Below, piece by piece: positions 18,774 through 27,444 of a stretch of 64,000 nt of DNA. The position numbers were made by a program, and so were the translations under genes. The notes beneath the pieces are model-generated. The model did no database searches, was not told where the DNA came from, and saw only the letters and a program-made list of their open reading frames with translations. Location: the NCBI RefSeq assembly GCF_001664485.1, contig NZ_CP013630.1, forward strand, positions 1,677,001-1,741,000, written 5' to 3'. Source of the stretch: Rhizobium sp. N324 (lineage in GTDB: Bacteria; Pseudomonadota; Alphaproteobacteria; Rhizobiales; Rhizobiaceae). Numbering within the stretch: the stretch's first letter is position 1; the number at the start of each line of letters is the position of its first letter.

Positions 18774-18988
18774 GTCATGCTCCTTTTTTCGGTCGCAGAA
18801 CCATCGTCGCGTTCAATGCGGACGCTGCATTGCGGGTGCTCGACGTCAAAGCGTCGGTGCCTGGTCCGCGCGAAGGAATTGGCCGATCCGTCGCGCAGAC
18901 AGGGGTAGGCGAGGTGCGCACGGATTTCAAGCAATCGTTCGGACGACGGCCGCTCGTCGTTATCGGGCGGCCGTCCTTCTCGTCGCTG

Positions 18989-20173
18989 TCAGGCCGGTTC
19001 TCGCAGGCACCGCAATCCAGAAAGGGTCGTCAGCGCGGTCACGCAGACATAACCCACGAGCGGCCAGGCGCTGTCGCCGCCGAGCAGAAGCACGAACAAG
19101 GTTCCGGCAAAGCTGACGATGATGCTCTGGATGCACGAATAGAACGCGACGGCCGTTCCTGCCATGTCCCCAAAGGCGTCGAGCGCACCATTGGCGGTGA
19201 CCGCTGTGGCTAGGACGATGCCGATTGCGATGATCCACATCGGCCCGACGAAGCTGAGAAGCGAAGGCTGCAGAAACAACTCGCCGAAGGCCAGCAGCGC
19301 GGCTCCGAAAAGCAGCATGGCCATGCCTCTGGCAAGGCTGCCGGCAATGCCCCAGCGCATGACGAAGCGCTTGGTGAACCGCGCCGTCACGACCATTGCC
19401 AGCGCCACCGTGGCAAAGGCGACGCTGAAGCCGATGCCGGAGAAGCCGGCTTTATCGATCAGGATCCGGGGTGCAGTCGAGAAAAAGACGAAGAAGGCGC
19501 CCATCGCCGCGCTGAAGCCGGCTGTATAGACCCAGAACGGAGAGCTTTTGAGGATTAAGCGCAGAGCGATCTTCGCGGGGGCCGCTGGACGGGTCTCATG
19601 CCACCGCATGCCGGCGTTAAGAAGGGTGGCAACCGACAGCAGGCCGATGACGAGAAAAATGGCGCGCCAGCCGAGGTGATCGGCGATCAGGGCTCCGGCG
19701 ATCGGGCCCAATGCGGGCACGAAGGACAGGATGGAGCCGAGAAGGCTATAGATCGCGCTGCTTTCGGGGCGCCCGGCGTAAACGTCACGCACGGTTGCGA
19801 AGGTCGCGACCATGGCCGCCGACGCGCCGATGGCCTGCAGCAACCTCAAGGCCACGAAGAGCGGTGCGGAGGAGGCGCCGGCAAGCAAGAGCGAGGCAGC
19901 GGCGAAGAGTGCCGCCCCGCCGAGCAGAACGGGCCGCCGCCCGACGATATCGGAGACGGGACCGAAGACGATCTGTCCGGCACCGAGCACAAGCATGTAG
20001 AGGCTGAGGGTCAGTTGGATGACCGCACGCGAGGTGCCGAGCGCCTCCGGCATCGTCGGCACGACCGGCAGATAGATGTCCATGGCAAGCGAGGCCAGGA
20101 TGTCGAAAGGCGCCATCAGCAGCAAGGCTGCCGGCAGGGAATAGGTCCAGCGCTGGATTTTGGGATAAGACAT
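18989..20173 (-). CDS. Bcr/CflA family multidrug MFS transporter
   Basis: A 394-residue inner-membrane proton antiporter with 12 membrane segments. The start of the family signature is clear: DIYLPVVPTMPEALGTS, then LGAGQIVFGPVSDIVGRRPVLLGGAALF, with the MFS motif A loop GPVSDIVGRRPV. It likely pumps a drug or a small metabolite outward. ATG 20173 is preferred over an in-frame TTG at 20191; neither has a strong ribosome site. A perfect 11-bp hairpin lies about 80 bp upstream in its leader. Confidence 0.9.
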   Translation of the reverse strand: MSYPKIQRWTYSLPAALLLMAPFDILASLAMDIYLPVVPTMPEALGTSRAVIQLTLSLYMLVLGAGQIVFGPVSDIVGRRPVLLGGAALFAAASLLLAGASSAPLFVALRLLQAIGASAAMVATFATVRDVYAGRPESSAIYSLLGSILSFVPALGPIAGALIADHLGWRAIFLVIGLLSVATLLNAGMRWHETRPAAPAKIALRLILKSSPFWVYTAGFSAAMGAFFVFFSTAPRILIDKAGFSGIGFSVAFATVALAMVVTARFTKRFVMRWGIAGSLARGMAMLLFGAALLAFGELFLQPSLLSFVGPMWIIAIGIVLATAVTANGALDAFGDMAGTAVAFYSCIQSIIVSFAGTLFVLLLGGDSAWPLVGYVCVTALTTLSGLRCLREPA

Positions 20174-20555
20174 GGGAAAGAACCCGCTCAAATGATTTTC
20201 ATTCGGCGGCGATCTGTCTCTTCATCAGTATCAGGATTGGCCGGACAGACGCCGCAACAACAGGGCAGAGTTGTTGCGGCCTATTTGTCTGCGGACTTGG
20301 TTGTTCCCATCATGCGCCCCTGACTGCGGCTCCGCTCATTCCCGAAGCCCCTTTGCTCCTATCTAGCAGCGTAGCCAAGGCTCGACAACTGAGCATGCCT
20401 CCTCCGGCGCCGGTGATCCGGATAAAAGCGGTGGTTTAGTCAAATTTTTTCTAAAAGTAATACTTGCAGAAAATACCACGACTGCCTATGCAAGGCCGGG
20501 TTGCAGATTCGCTCCTTTTCGCCGGCATTAGCATCATATTTTTGGGAATATTTGA
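20174..20555. other. Divergent intergenic region with a perfect 11-bp hairpin
   Basis: This gap separates the MFS gene (minus) and the acyltransferase gene (plus). It contains GCCGCAACAAC at 20251-20261 pairing with GTTGTTGCGGC at 20270-20280 around an 8-base loop. No U-run follows on either strand. An AT-rich segment at about 20430-20470 probably belongs to the acyltransferase promoter. No gene is recognised. Confidence 0.5.
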
Positions 20556-22526
20556 GTGATTTACCGAAGAGAGATTGACGGCCTGCGGGCGGCCGCGGTG
20601 ATGCCTGTCATTCTGTTTCATGCGGGCTTCAGTTTCTTCAGCGGCGGCTTCATCGGTGTCGATGTTTTCTTCGTGATCAGCGGCTTTTTGATCACCTCGA
20701 TCATCCTTGAGGAGATGCGCAACGGCACCTTCTCGCTGGCGGCATTCTATGAGCGCCGCGCTCGCCGGCTCCTGCCGGCCCTGTTTCTCGTCATCCTGTG
20801 CTCTCTGCCCTTCGCCTGGCTCTGGGTCATGCCGGAGGAGTTTCGCGCCTTCTCCGACAGCCTGATTGCCACCAGTCTTTCCGGGGCCAACTTCCTGTTC
20901 TGGTTCAAGAGCGGTTATTTCGCACCGGAAGCCGGAGAGGTGCCGCTGCTCCACATCTGGAGCCTCGCCGTCGAAGAGCAGTATTACATGTTCTTTCCGC
21001 TCCTCGTCATGGTGATGGGGAAGCGCAAGCCGAGTTGGATGTTTGCGGTCCTGGTTGCGATCGCGTGTGCCAGCCTTGCCTACAGCGAGTGGGCCTCGCG
21101 GGTCTTTCCCTCGGCCAATTTCTATTTCCTGCCCTCGCGGGCCTGGGAGTTTCTGGCCGGATCGATCTGCAGCTTGGTGCAGTCGAAGGGGCAGAAGCGC
21201 GGCAACGATCCGTTGTCGCTGCTGGGGTTCGGCATGATCGCCTTCTCCGTCTTCTATTTCGACGAAACCTCGCCGATTCCCTCCACGCTCGCCCTGGTTC
21301 CCGTGATCGGCGCGATGCTCGTGCTGCTCTATGCACGACAGGGAACCTGGGTGGCGGCACTGCTTTCGACCCGCATCTTCACCATGATCGGGCAGATCAG
21401 CTACAGCGCCTATCTCTGGCACCAGCCGCTTTTTGCCTTTGCGCGGATTCGCAGTATCGATCCGCCGTCGCTCGCTGTGATGGGCGCTCTTGCCTGCCTT
21501 TCTCTTATGCTCGCCTATATCTCCTGGCGTTTCGTCGAGCAGCCGTTCCGCCGCGGCGAGCGCCGGTTGCTGCCGTCCACCCGCAGCCTGGTCGCATCCG
21601 TGTCCCTGGTGCTTGCAGCCTTCATCGCCTTCGGCATCTACGGCCACGACACGCGTGGGATTCCCTGGCGGCTGCCGGCGCCGATCAAGGAATTCATGGC
21701 GGACAATGATTGGAGCAAGACCTGCCTTATCGAGGGCGCGTCGGGCTGGGATGCGATGCCGATCGAGGACTGCGTATTTAACGGCAACCACGCCCAGACT
21801 TACGCCATCCTCGGAGATTCCCTAGCCTCGTCGCTGACACCGGCGCTGGCCAAGCGCCTGGACGGCATGAATATCGGCCTGCAGCAGATCACCCACAGCT
21901 TCTGTGCGCCGGTCGCCGACGTCTCGATGGTCCCTCACCAGGCGCGCGACTGCGGCGCCTTCAACGCTGCGGCGATCGACTATCTCGTCAAGAGCAAGGT
22001 GAAAACGGTCTTCCTCGCCGCCTCATGGAAGATCTTTTTCGAGCAATCCCGGTACATCTTCAACGGCGAAGAGGTCGCGACATCAGACGTGGGACAGAGG
22101 TTGAGGGATGCTTTCGACAAAACCGTCGGCGCGCTGACATCGGCCGGCATCCGCGTCGTCATCGTCTATCCTCATCCGCGCGGCGACACGGAGATCGCCG
22201 CCAAGGTCGCGAAACTGATGCACAAGGGCACGCCGGCGCCGACGATCACGATCGCCCAGGATGAATTTCTCCAGCAATCGTCGCCTTCCTACGCCTATCT
22301 CGACGGTCCCAAAGACAGGCATGTCCTACGCGTCGATCCGGCCAGGATTTTCTGTGGGAGAGAGGCGGGGCGGTGCGATCTGGCGCGGGACGGCAAGACG
22401 TTCATTTCCGACAAAGTGCATTTCACCCCGGCGGGTGCGGAAGCCGTCGCCGACGAAATCGTGGTCGCTCTCAGGCAAGACGACGTGGTGGATGGAAACG
22501 GCGTGGCCTCCCTTTCTTCCGACTGA
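20556..22526 (+). CDS. Membrane O-acyltransferase with C-terminal SGNH domain (OafA-like)
   Basis: A 656-residue protein. Residues 1-340 form the acyltransferase-3 domain with about ten membrane segments, opening with YRREIDGLRAAAV and containing VILFHAG and FFVISGFLITSII. From about residue 395 a periplasmic SGNH domain follows, with the catalytic serine in GDSLAS (about 420) and the Asp/His pair in DKVH (about 619). Such fusions acetylate surface polysaccharides such as LPS O-antigen or EPS. The start is GTG 20556 with GGGA upstream. It stands between the ribosomal protein genes and the argC-speB pair, so it may be an insertion in that block. Confidence 0.9.
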   Translation: MIYRREIDGLRAAAVMPVILFHAGFSFFSGGFIGVDVFFVISGFLITSIILEEMRNGTFSLAAFYERRARRLLPALFLVILCSLPFAWLWVMPEEFRAFSDSLIATSLSGANFLFWFKSGYFAPEAGEVPLLHIWSLAVEEQYYMFFPLLVMVMGKRKPSWMFAVLVAIACASLAYSEWASRVFPSANFYFLPSRAWEFLAGSICSLVQSKGQKRGNDPLSLLGFGMIAFSVFYFDETSPIPSTLALVPVIGAMLVLLYARQGTWVAALLSTRIFTMIGQISYSAYLWHQPLFAFARIRSIDPPSLAVMGALACLSLMLAYISWRFVEQPFRRGERRLLPSTRSLVASVSLVLAAFIAFGIYGHDTRGIPWRLPAPIKEFMADNDWSKTCLIEGASGWDAMPIEDCVFNGNHAQTYAILGDSLASSLTPALAKRLDGMNIGLQQITHSFCAPVADVSMVPHQARDCGAFNAAAIDYLVKSKVKTVFLAASWKIFFEQSRYIFNGEEVATSDVGQRLRDAFDKTVGALTSAGIRVVIVYPHPRGDTEIAAKVAKLMHKGTPAPTITIAQDEFLQQSSPSYAYLDGPKDRHVLRVDPARIFCGREAGRCDLARDGKTFISDKVHFTPAGAEAVADEIVVALRQDDVVDGNGVASLSSD

Positions 22527-22700
22527 TGCACGCCGGGTGGGGCGAACCAAGGCGCGTCGCTATCTTTCAGACGCGCTGCTTCTGCTTTTGTTTGACCCAC
22601 ACCGTTACCGCGGAACCGCAGCGCGGTTTTGCGCGGGATGTTTTGGCGTCCTGAAGCGCGCGCGTGGCAGTGGTTCTGCCCTTTTAAGCCGATTGCACAA

Positions 22701-22730
22701 TAAAAAAGGCCGGGTTGCCCCGGCCTTCGT
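22701..22730 (-). terminator. Rho-independent terminator of rplM-rpsI
   Basis: Read on the minus strand, AAGGCCGGG and its complement (22706-22714 with 22719-22727) form a perfect 9-bp stem with a 4-base loop, followed by a run of Ts. It lies 25 bp after the rpsI stop. Confidence 0.9.
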
Positions 22731-22751
22731 AATTCCGTCTGTTCGAAGCGA

Positions 22752-23219
22752 TTAACGCTTGGAGAACTGGAAGGAGCGGCGAGCCTTGGCCTTGCCGTAC
22801 TTCTTACGTTCGACGACGCGGCTGTCGCGGGTCAGGAAGCCGCCCTTCTTCAGCACCGAGCGCAGGCCCGGTTCGAAGTAGGTGAGCGCCTTGGACAGAC
22901 CGTGGCGAACAGCACCGGCCTGGCCGGAGAGGCCGCCGCCGGCAACGGTTGCGACGATGTCGAACTGGCCGTCACGGGCAGCCGCAACGATCGGCTGACG
23001 CAGGATCATCTGCAGCACCGGACGGGCGAAATATTCCGCGAATTCCTTGCCGTTGACGATGATCTTGCCGGAGCCCGGCTTGACCCAGACGCGGGCGACA
23101 GCGTTCTTGCGCTTGCCGGTCGCGTAGGAGCGGCCGAGCGAGTCGACCTTGCGGACGTGGGCCGGAGCAGCAGCTTCGGAAGCCGTGCCGAGATCCTTCA
23201 GGGAGGAGAGGTCAGCCAT
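22752..23219 (-). CDS. rpsI: 30S ribosomal protein S9
   Basis: A 155-residue ribosomal protein. The conserved core begins [20 protein letters not shown] and ends with the basic tail [17 protein letters not shown], whose final Lys-Arg reaches the P-site tRNA. An N-terminal extension of about 30 residues is usual in alphaproteobacteria. It follows rplM by two bases (TGATCATG arrangement), so the two are co-translated; a terminator follows it. Confidence 0.98.
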   Translation of the reverse strand: MADLSSLKDLGTASEAAAPAHVRKVDSLGRSYATGKRKNAVARVWVKPGSGKIIVNGKEFAEYFARPVLQMILRQPIVAAARDGQFDIVATVAGGGLSGQAGAVRHGLSKALTYFEPGLRSVLKKGGFLTRDSRVVERKKYGKAKARRSFQFSKR

Positions 23220-23221
23220 GA

Positions 23222-23686
23222 TCAGGCGCTCCTTACATTCTTTTTGTTGAGCGCGGCAACGTCGAGGGCGACCGGCTGCTGGGCTTCATGGGGATGGTTG
23301 GAGCCGGCGTAGACGCGCAGGTTCTTCATCTGGCGACGGCCGAGTGGGCCGCGCGGAACCATGCGTTCGACGGCCTTTTCGAGGACGCGCTCCGGGAAGC
23401 GGCCTTCGATGATCTGGCGCGCGGTGCGTTCCTTGATGCCGCCGGCAAAGCCGGTGTGCCAGTAGTAGACCTTGTCGGAATACTTCTTGCCGGTGAAAAC
23501 GACCTTGTCGGCATTGATGACGATGACGTTGTCGCCGTCGTCAACGTGGGGCGTGAAGGTTGCCTTGTGCTTGCCGCGCAGGCGCATAGCGATGATGGAA
23601 GCGAGACGGCCAACGACCAGCCCTTCGGCGTCGATGATCACCCACTTCTTCTCCACCTCTGCAGGCTTCTGGGAGAAGGTTGCCAT
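23222..23686 (-). CDS. rplM: 50S ribosomal protein L13
   Basis: A 154-residue ribosomal protein needed early in 50S assembly. Family motifs are [40 protein letters not shown] and [21 protein letters not shown] 23686 gives the usual length; the longer in-frame start at 23872 lies beyond the promoter described here. First gene of rplM-rpsI, with a recognisable promoter and a hairpin with a U-rich tail in its leader. Confidence 0.98.
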   Translation of the reverse strand: MATFSQKPAEVEKKWVIIDAEGLVVGRLASIIAMRLRGKHKATFTPHVDDGDNVIVINADKVVFTGKKYSDKVYYWHTGFAGGIKERTARQIIEGRFPERVLEKAVERMVPRGPLGRRQMKNLRVYAGSNHPHEAQQPVALDVAALNKKNVRSA

Positions 23687-23771
23687 AGTGAATACTCTCT
23701 TTTGAGACCCTTGGCCCGAGGGCTTGAAGGGCGTTTCTTGTTGCTTGAATTGACAGGCTTGCAGCATGCCA

Positions 23772-23797
23772 AAAAGAAAGCAGCCCGGACAGGCTGC
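23772..23797 (-). promoter_or_regulatory. Hairpin plus U-rich tract in the rplM leader (possible attenuator)
   Basis: On the minus strand GCAGCC and GGCTGC (23780-23785 with 23792-23797) form a 6-bp stem with a 6-base loop, followed directly by TTTCTTTTT. It lies between the predicted promoter and the rplM start, in terminator form. Attenuation or autoregulation by L13 is inference. Confidence 0.5.
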
Positions 23798-23809
23798 GTT
23801 CTGGCGCGG

Positions 23810-23838
23810 TGTATAAAGGGAATGTGACATGGGGTCAA
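23810..23838 (-). promoter_or_regulatory. Predicted sigma-70 type promoter of rplM-rpsI
   Basis: Reading the minus strand, TTGACC (23833-23838) is separated by 17 bases from TATACA (23810-23815). The predicted start near 23803 would leave a leader of about 115 bases before rplM. Confidence 0.6.
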
Positions 23839-24013
23839 CATCGACGTTCCCGAGGTTTTGAAAAAAATACAAGCAGAAACAATAGGTTAATAGTATGGTA
23901 TTATGTTACCTCAAATTTGGCGACTGGAATCTGCCGTATTTGGTGTTGGCGTCACCTGTGGCGGGCTTAAACCCGCCGGCCGCGAAAGCGTACGCGACCG
24001 CCGAGAGCTGCCG

Positions 24014-24892
24014 CTAATCCTCGAAGGCGCGCAGGCATTTCATCATTTCGCGAAGGCCGCGTGTCAGATGTTTGTCGCGGCGCAGAACCATCCCGAGGCG
24101 GCGCGTGAGCTTAGGCCGCAGCGATGATGTCGTCACGAGGCCGGCGCGGTCGCGCTTTACCGCCAGCCCCGGCAGGATCGACCAGCCGAGCCCGACGGCC
24201 ACCAGTTCCTTGATCGCCTCGATGCTGCCGAACTCCATCGCCGGCCGGATCCTAGTGTCCGGGGCGGCCAGCCACGCGTCGATCGCTCGCCTGGTATTGC
24301 CGCCCTCATACAGCAGCAGCGTCCTGTCGCGCATGAAGGCGGCGTCCGGTCCGCCTTCGGGCATGCGGCTACCGGCCGGCGCCACGGCCAGCAATTCCTC
24401 TTCGTAGAACGGTTCGATCTCAAGGTTCCGTCCCGAGGCCGGCAGCGCGATGACGGCGATATCGAGGCTGTTGGCTTCCAAATCACGCAAGATGTCGTCG
24501 GCATTGCCGATATGGACGGTGATTTCGAGGCCGGGCATGGATTTGCGGGCGGCGGCAATGGCGCGGGGAAGCAGATGGATCGACGCGGTGCCGCCGCTGC
24601 CGATCCGCACGCGGCCGCTGGCGCCATCCCGATAGGGCATCATCGCTTCCTCGGCGGTCGCCGCGTCCTGGAGCAGGCGCCTTGCATGCGCCAGCAGATC
24701 GAGGCCCGCCGCGGTCGGCTGCGCCCGCCGTCCGACGCGCTCGATCAGCCGAACGCCGAGCCGCTGTTCGAGCCCCTTGACCTGCAGGCTGACGGCCGGC
24801 TGCGTCAGTCCTTCCTTGTCGGCCGCGGCCGTAAAGCTTCCGAGATCGGCGACGTTGACGAAGGTTGCAAGCTGATCGAGGCTGAGCGCCAT
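24014..24892 (-). CDS. LysR-family transcriptional regulator
   Basis: A 292-residue DNA-binding protein. Residues 1-60 form the winged helix-turn-helix (LDQLATFVNVADLGSFTAAADKEGLTQPAVSLQVKGLEQ), the standard LysR head. The rest is a periplasmic-binding-like effector domain, in which RVRIGSGGTASIHLLP begins near residue 90. It is divergent from a DUF1127 gene, and the 92-bp gap holds an inverted repeat of LysR type. The likely target is therefore its own promoter and possibly the DUF1127/crotonase side. The inducer is unknown. Confidence 0.92.
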   Translation of the reverse strand: MALSLDQLATFVNVADLGSFTAAADKEGLTQPAVSLQVKGLEQRLGVRLIERVGRRAQPTAAGLDLLAHARRLLQDAATAEEAMMPYRDGASGRVRIGSGGTASIHLLPRAIAAARKSMPGLEITVHIGNADDILRDLEANSLDIAVIALPASGRNLEIEPFYEEELLAVAPAGSRMPEGGPDAAFMRDRTLLLYEGGNTRRAIDAWLAAPDTRIRPAMEFGSIEAIKELVAVGLGWSILPGLAVKRDRAGLVTTSSLRPKLTRRLGMVLRRDKHLTRGLREMMKCLRAFED

Positions 24893-24904
24893 ACCAAAGG
24901 AATC

Positions 24905-24930
24905 CTTATGTATCTCATAATATCCATAAG
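24905..24930. promoter_or_regulatory. Candidate LysR operator
   Basis: TTATG (24906-24910), five bases, then CATAA (24916-24920) form a 15-bp interrupted palindrome, and CTTATG pairs again with CATAAG at 24925-24930. It lies in the divergent gap between the LysR gene and the DUF1127 gene. It fits the T-N11-A type of LysR site; binding is inferred. Confidence 0.5.
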
Positions 24931-24984
24931 CTTCCTTCGCAGCATTCTCCAGCGCATTTCTTCCGTCGAGGAAAGGAAGACGAA

Positions 24985-25215
24985 ATGGCCTTGGAATTGA
25001 GCGAGAGACTCGAAACGCCGCGCGATATCGCTCGGTCGAAGATTGGCGGGATGGCGCGCCGGGGCCGATGGCTGCTTGCGGCCGTCGAGCATCGCCTGGA
25101 AAAGCGCCGCAGCCGCCGCACGCTGTGCGAACTCACCGAGGACGAGCTTCGCGACATCGGCCTGACCCGTGCACAGGCCAAGGCCGAAATATCGAAATCC
25201 TGGTTCTGGTCCTGA
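24985..25215 (+). CDS. DUF1127 domain small protein
   Basis: A 76-residue basic protein with an arginine-rich middle and the DUF1127 core LCELTEDELRDIGLTRAQAKAE near the C-terminus. Proteins of this type in rhizobia and relatives are linked to RNA turnover and phosphate or stress responses; that is knowledge of the family and not visible here. The start at ATG 24985 has GGAAAGGAAG upstream. It lies 97 bp before a crotonase gene on the same strand. Confidence 0.85.
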   Translation: MALELSERLETPRDIARSKIGGMARRGRWLLAAVEHRLEKRRSRRTLCELTEDELRDIGLTRAQAKAEISKSWFWS

Positions 25216-25312
25216 CCAAGAGGGCTTGCGCGAAAAGCGTGGATGCCGCTCGAAATTGCCGGCGCCTTGTGGCAATACCTCAGTCTGGAAATCGAGCGCA
25301 GGGAGCAGCATC

Positions 25313-26137
25313 ATGGCCGAAATCGTATCCTTCCCGGAGGCAGGCAAAGCGGATGGCTTGCTGCTCCGCTCGTCGCGCGACGGCGTGCTGCGTCTCGTGC
25401 TCAACGACCCGCCGGCCAATGCGCTGTCGATCGCCCTTCTCCAAGCGCTGATCGCCGAGCTCGACAAGGCCGGATCGGATGCGAGCGTGTGCGTCGTCGT
25501 CATCGCCTCGACCGGCAATGTCTTTTCCGCCGGCCATGATCTCAAGGAACTCACCGCCCATCGTGCCGATGCGGATCAGGGAGCCGGTTTCTTCGAGAGG
25601 GCCTTCCGGCTCTGCGCCGATCTGATGCTGAAGATCGCGCATCTGCCGAAACCGGTCATCGCCGAGATCGATGGGCTGGCGACGGCGGCCGGCTGCCAGC
25701 TCGTCGCCTCCTGCGATCTGGCGATCTGCACGGACACGTCGACATTCTGCACGCCGGGCGTCAATATCGGCCTGTTCTGCTCGACCCCGATGGTCGCCGT
25801 TTCCCGGGCCGCCCATCGCAAACAGGCGATGGAGATGCTGCTGACCGGCGAGACCATCGACGCCTCCACAGCCAAGGATTTCGGCCTCGTCAACCGCATC
25901 GTGCCGAAGCAGTATCTGGCGCAGGTCGTCTCCAAATATGCCGGCGTGATCGCCAGCAAGTCGCCTCTGACCCTGAAGATCGGCAAGGAAGCCTTCTATC
26001 GGCAGCTCGAGCTGCCGGTCGAGGCAGCCTATGATCATGCCGCCAAAGTGATGGTCGAGAACATGCTGACGCGCGATGCCGAGGAAGGCATCGGTGCCTT
26101 TCTCGGCAAGCGCTTGCCGGAATGGAAAGGCGAATGA
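25313..26137 (+). CDS. Enoyl-CoA hydratase/isomerase family protein (ECHDC3-like)
   Basis: A 274-residue crotonase-fold protein. The oxyanion-hole segments are FSAGHDLKEL (about 60-70) and DGLATAAGCQLVASCDLAI (about 115-133). After the latter comes NIGLFCSTPMVAVSRAAHRKQAMEML, which is the pattern of the ECHDC3 subgroup and lacks the glutamates typical of classical enoyl-CoA hydratase. The reaction is thus uncertain. ATG 25313 has AGGGAG upstream; an in-frame upstream start would overlap the DUF1127 gene. Confidence 0.85.
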   Translation: MAEIVSFPEAGKADGLLLRSSRDGVLRLVLNDPPANALSIALLQALIAELDKAGSDASVCVVVIASTGNVFSAGHDLKELTAHRADADQGAGFFERAFRLCADLMLKIAHLPKPVIAEIDGLATAAGCQLVASCDLAICTDTSTFCTPGVNIGLFCSTPMVAVSRAAHRKQAMEMLLTGETIDASTAKDFGLVNRIVPKQYLAQVVSKYAGVIASKSPLTLKIGKEAFYRQLELPVEAAYDHAAKVMVENMLTRDAEEGIGAFLGKRLPEWKGE

Positions 26138-26974
26138 TTACGTCAGTTTCAGAACCAGCCCGCCAATGGCGATGACGACGCCGGCGACGTAGCGCCAGAC
26201 GCTGGCCTTTTCCTTGAAGACGGTAATCGAGATCACCAGCGCAAAGAGGATCGCGGTTTCGCGCAGGGCGGCAACGGTTGCGACCGGGGCTTTCGTCATC
26301 GCCCAGAGCGCCAGTCCGTAGGAGGCGATCGAGCCTGCGCCGCCGATGAGGCCGCGCCACCAGTTGCGACGGACGTGACGCGCCACGGCCAGGGTGCCGC
26401 GCTGCGAAACCGCCCAGGAAAACAGCAGCACCGGCGGCAGCAGCGACATCCATAATGTGTAGGACACCGCATTGCCGGAAAGGCGTGCGCCGATGCCGTC
26501 GACATAGGTGTAGCTGGCGATGACGCAAGCATTGACAAGCGAGAGGATGACGGCGCGGCTGCTGCCGTGCCGCGCCTCTAGAGCGAGTGTGAGCACGCCG
26601 GCGCAGATCGTCATTGTGCCGGCAAGGGCACCGCCGGAAAGATTTTCCTTCAGAATGAAACCGCTTGTCGCGGCAATCAGCAGCGGTGCGCAGCCACGCA
26701 TCAGCGGATAGACGAGGCCGATATCGCCGGCTCGATAGGCGGCGGCGACCAGCTGGAAATAGGCGAATTGCAAGATGGCGGAGGCGCCGATGAACGGCCA
26801 GGAGGCGCTGTGCGGCAATGGCAGAAAGGCCAGGAACGGCAGCGCTGAAACCGCGCCGCCAGCCGAGATCAGCGCCGCATCGAGGGATTTGTCGCTGCCG
26901 GCTTTGACGATGGCATTCCAGGTCGCATGCAGCAGTGCACCGAAAAGAACGAGCAGGATGACGTCCAGAGGCAA
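26138..26974 (-). CDS. EamA/DMT-family transporter
   Basis: A membrane protein of about 278 residues with ten hydrophobic segments in two EamA repeats; the first segment is DVILLVLFGALLHATWNAIVK and the second repeat begins near residue 140. These are drug/metabolite-type exporters or importers. The start is uncertain: TTG 26974 sits right before the first membrane segment, while an in-frame TTG at 27034 would add 20 residues of low-complexity sequence; no strong ribosome site decides. It converges on the crotonase gene with no gap. Substrate unknown. Confidence 0.8.
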   Translation of the reverse strand: MPLDVILLVLFGALLHATWNAIVKAGSDKSLDAALISAGGAVSALPFLAFLPLPHSASWPFIGASAILQFAYFQLVAAAYRAGDIGLVYPLMRGCAPLLIAATSGFILKENLSGGALAGTMTICAGVLTLALEARHGSSRAVILSLVNACVIASYTYVDGIGARLSGNAVSYTLWMSLLPPVLLFSWAVSQRGTLAVARHVRRNWWRGLIGGAGSIASYGLALWAMTKAPVATVAALRETAILFALVISITVFKEKASVWRYVAGVVIAIGGLVLKLT

Positions 26975-27444
26975 GGGGTAAATCCGGAATACGGGAGGGA
27001 GAGTACGCTTCGCCCGACGGGGCGAACATCTCAAAAGACAACTGGTATTTGCAAGAAAATCAACGCGACGCGGTCACGGATGCGTTCCCACGTCGAATAG
27101 CATCCTTTCAACATGCAGACAATGTGCGATCGCCAAGGCAATTTTTACGTGCGCGCGATATGCGTTCAATCCACACGGTCCTTTCAACTATGAGATGTTT
27201 CTAATGGACGCGGGAACGTGTGCCGTACCTATCATGAACAAAATGAGAATTGGCATCAGCGAATTCCGCGGCGGATTATTCTATGATGCTGAAATACAGA
27301 TATTATTCTATAACTTTGACATATGTGGAAATTAAAGCTGCTGATTGCAATATCGAAAATAAATCGCCGTGCGCGATTGAGTTCCAGCCCTTACGCAAGC
27401 GCGATGGGCGCGACGCTTCAGCCTCCGCTACTTCTGAGAAAACA
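26975..27444. other. Intergenic region, no gene recognised
   Basis: About 470 bp with a noticeably AT-richer stretch near 27180-27360. ATTATTCTAT occurs at 27275-27284 and again at 27302-27311, as direct repeats 27 bp apart. A plus-strand open frame here overlaps the minus-strand secreted protein and looks spurious. The promoter of the EamA gene should be in the left part. Confidence 0.4.

Noticed and set aside
20251..20280. Terminator of the MFS or acyltransferase gene
   Set aside because: The stem is perfect but has no T-run on either strand and lies upstream of both genes.
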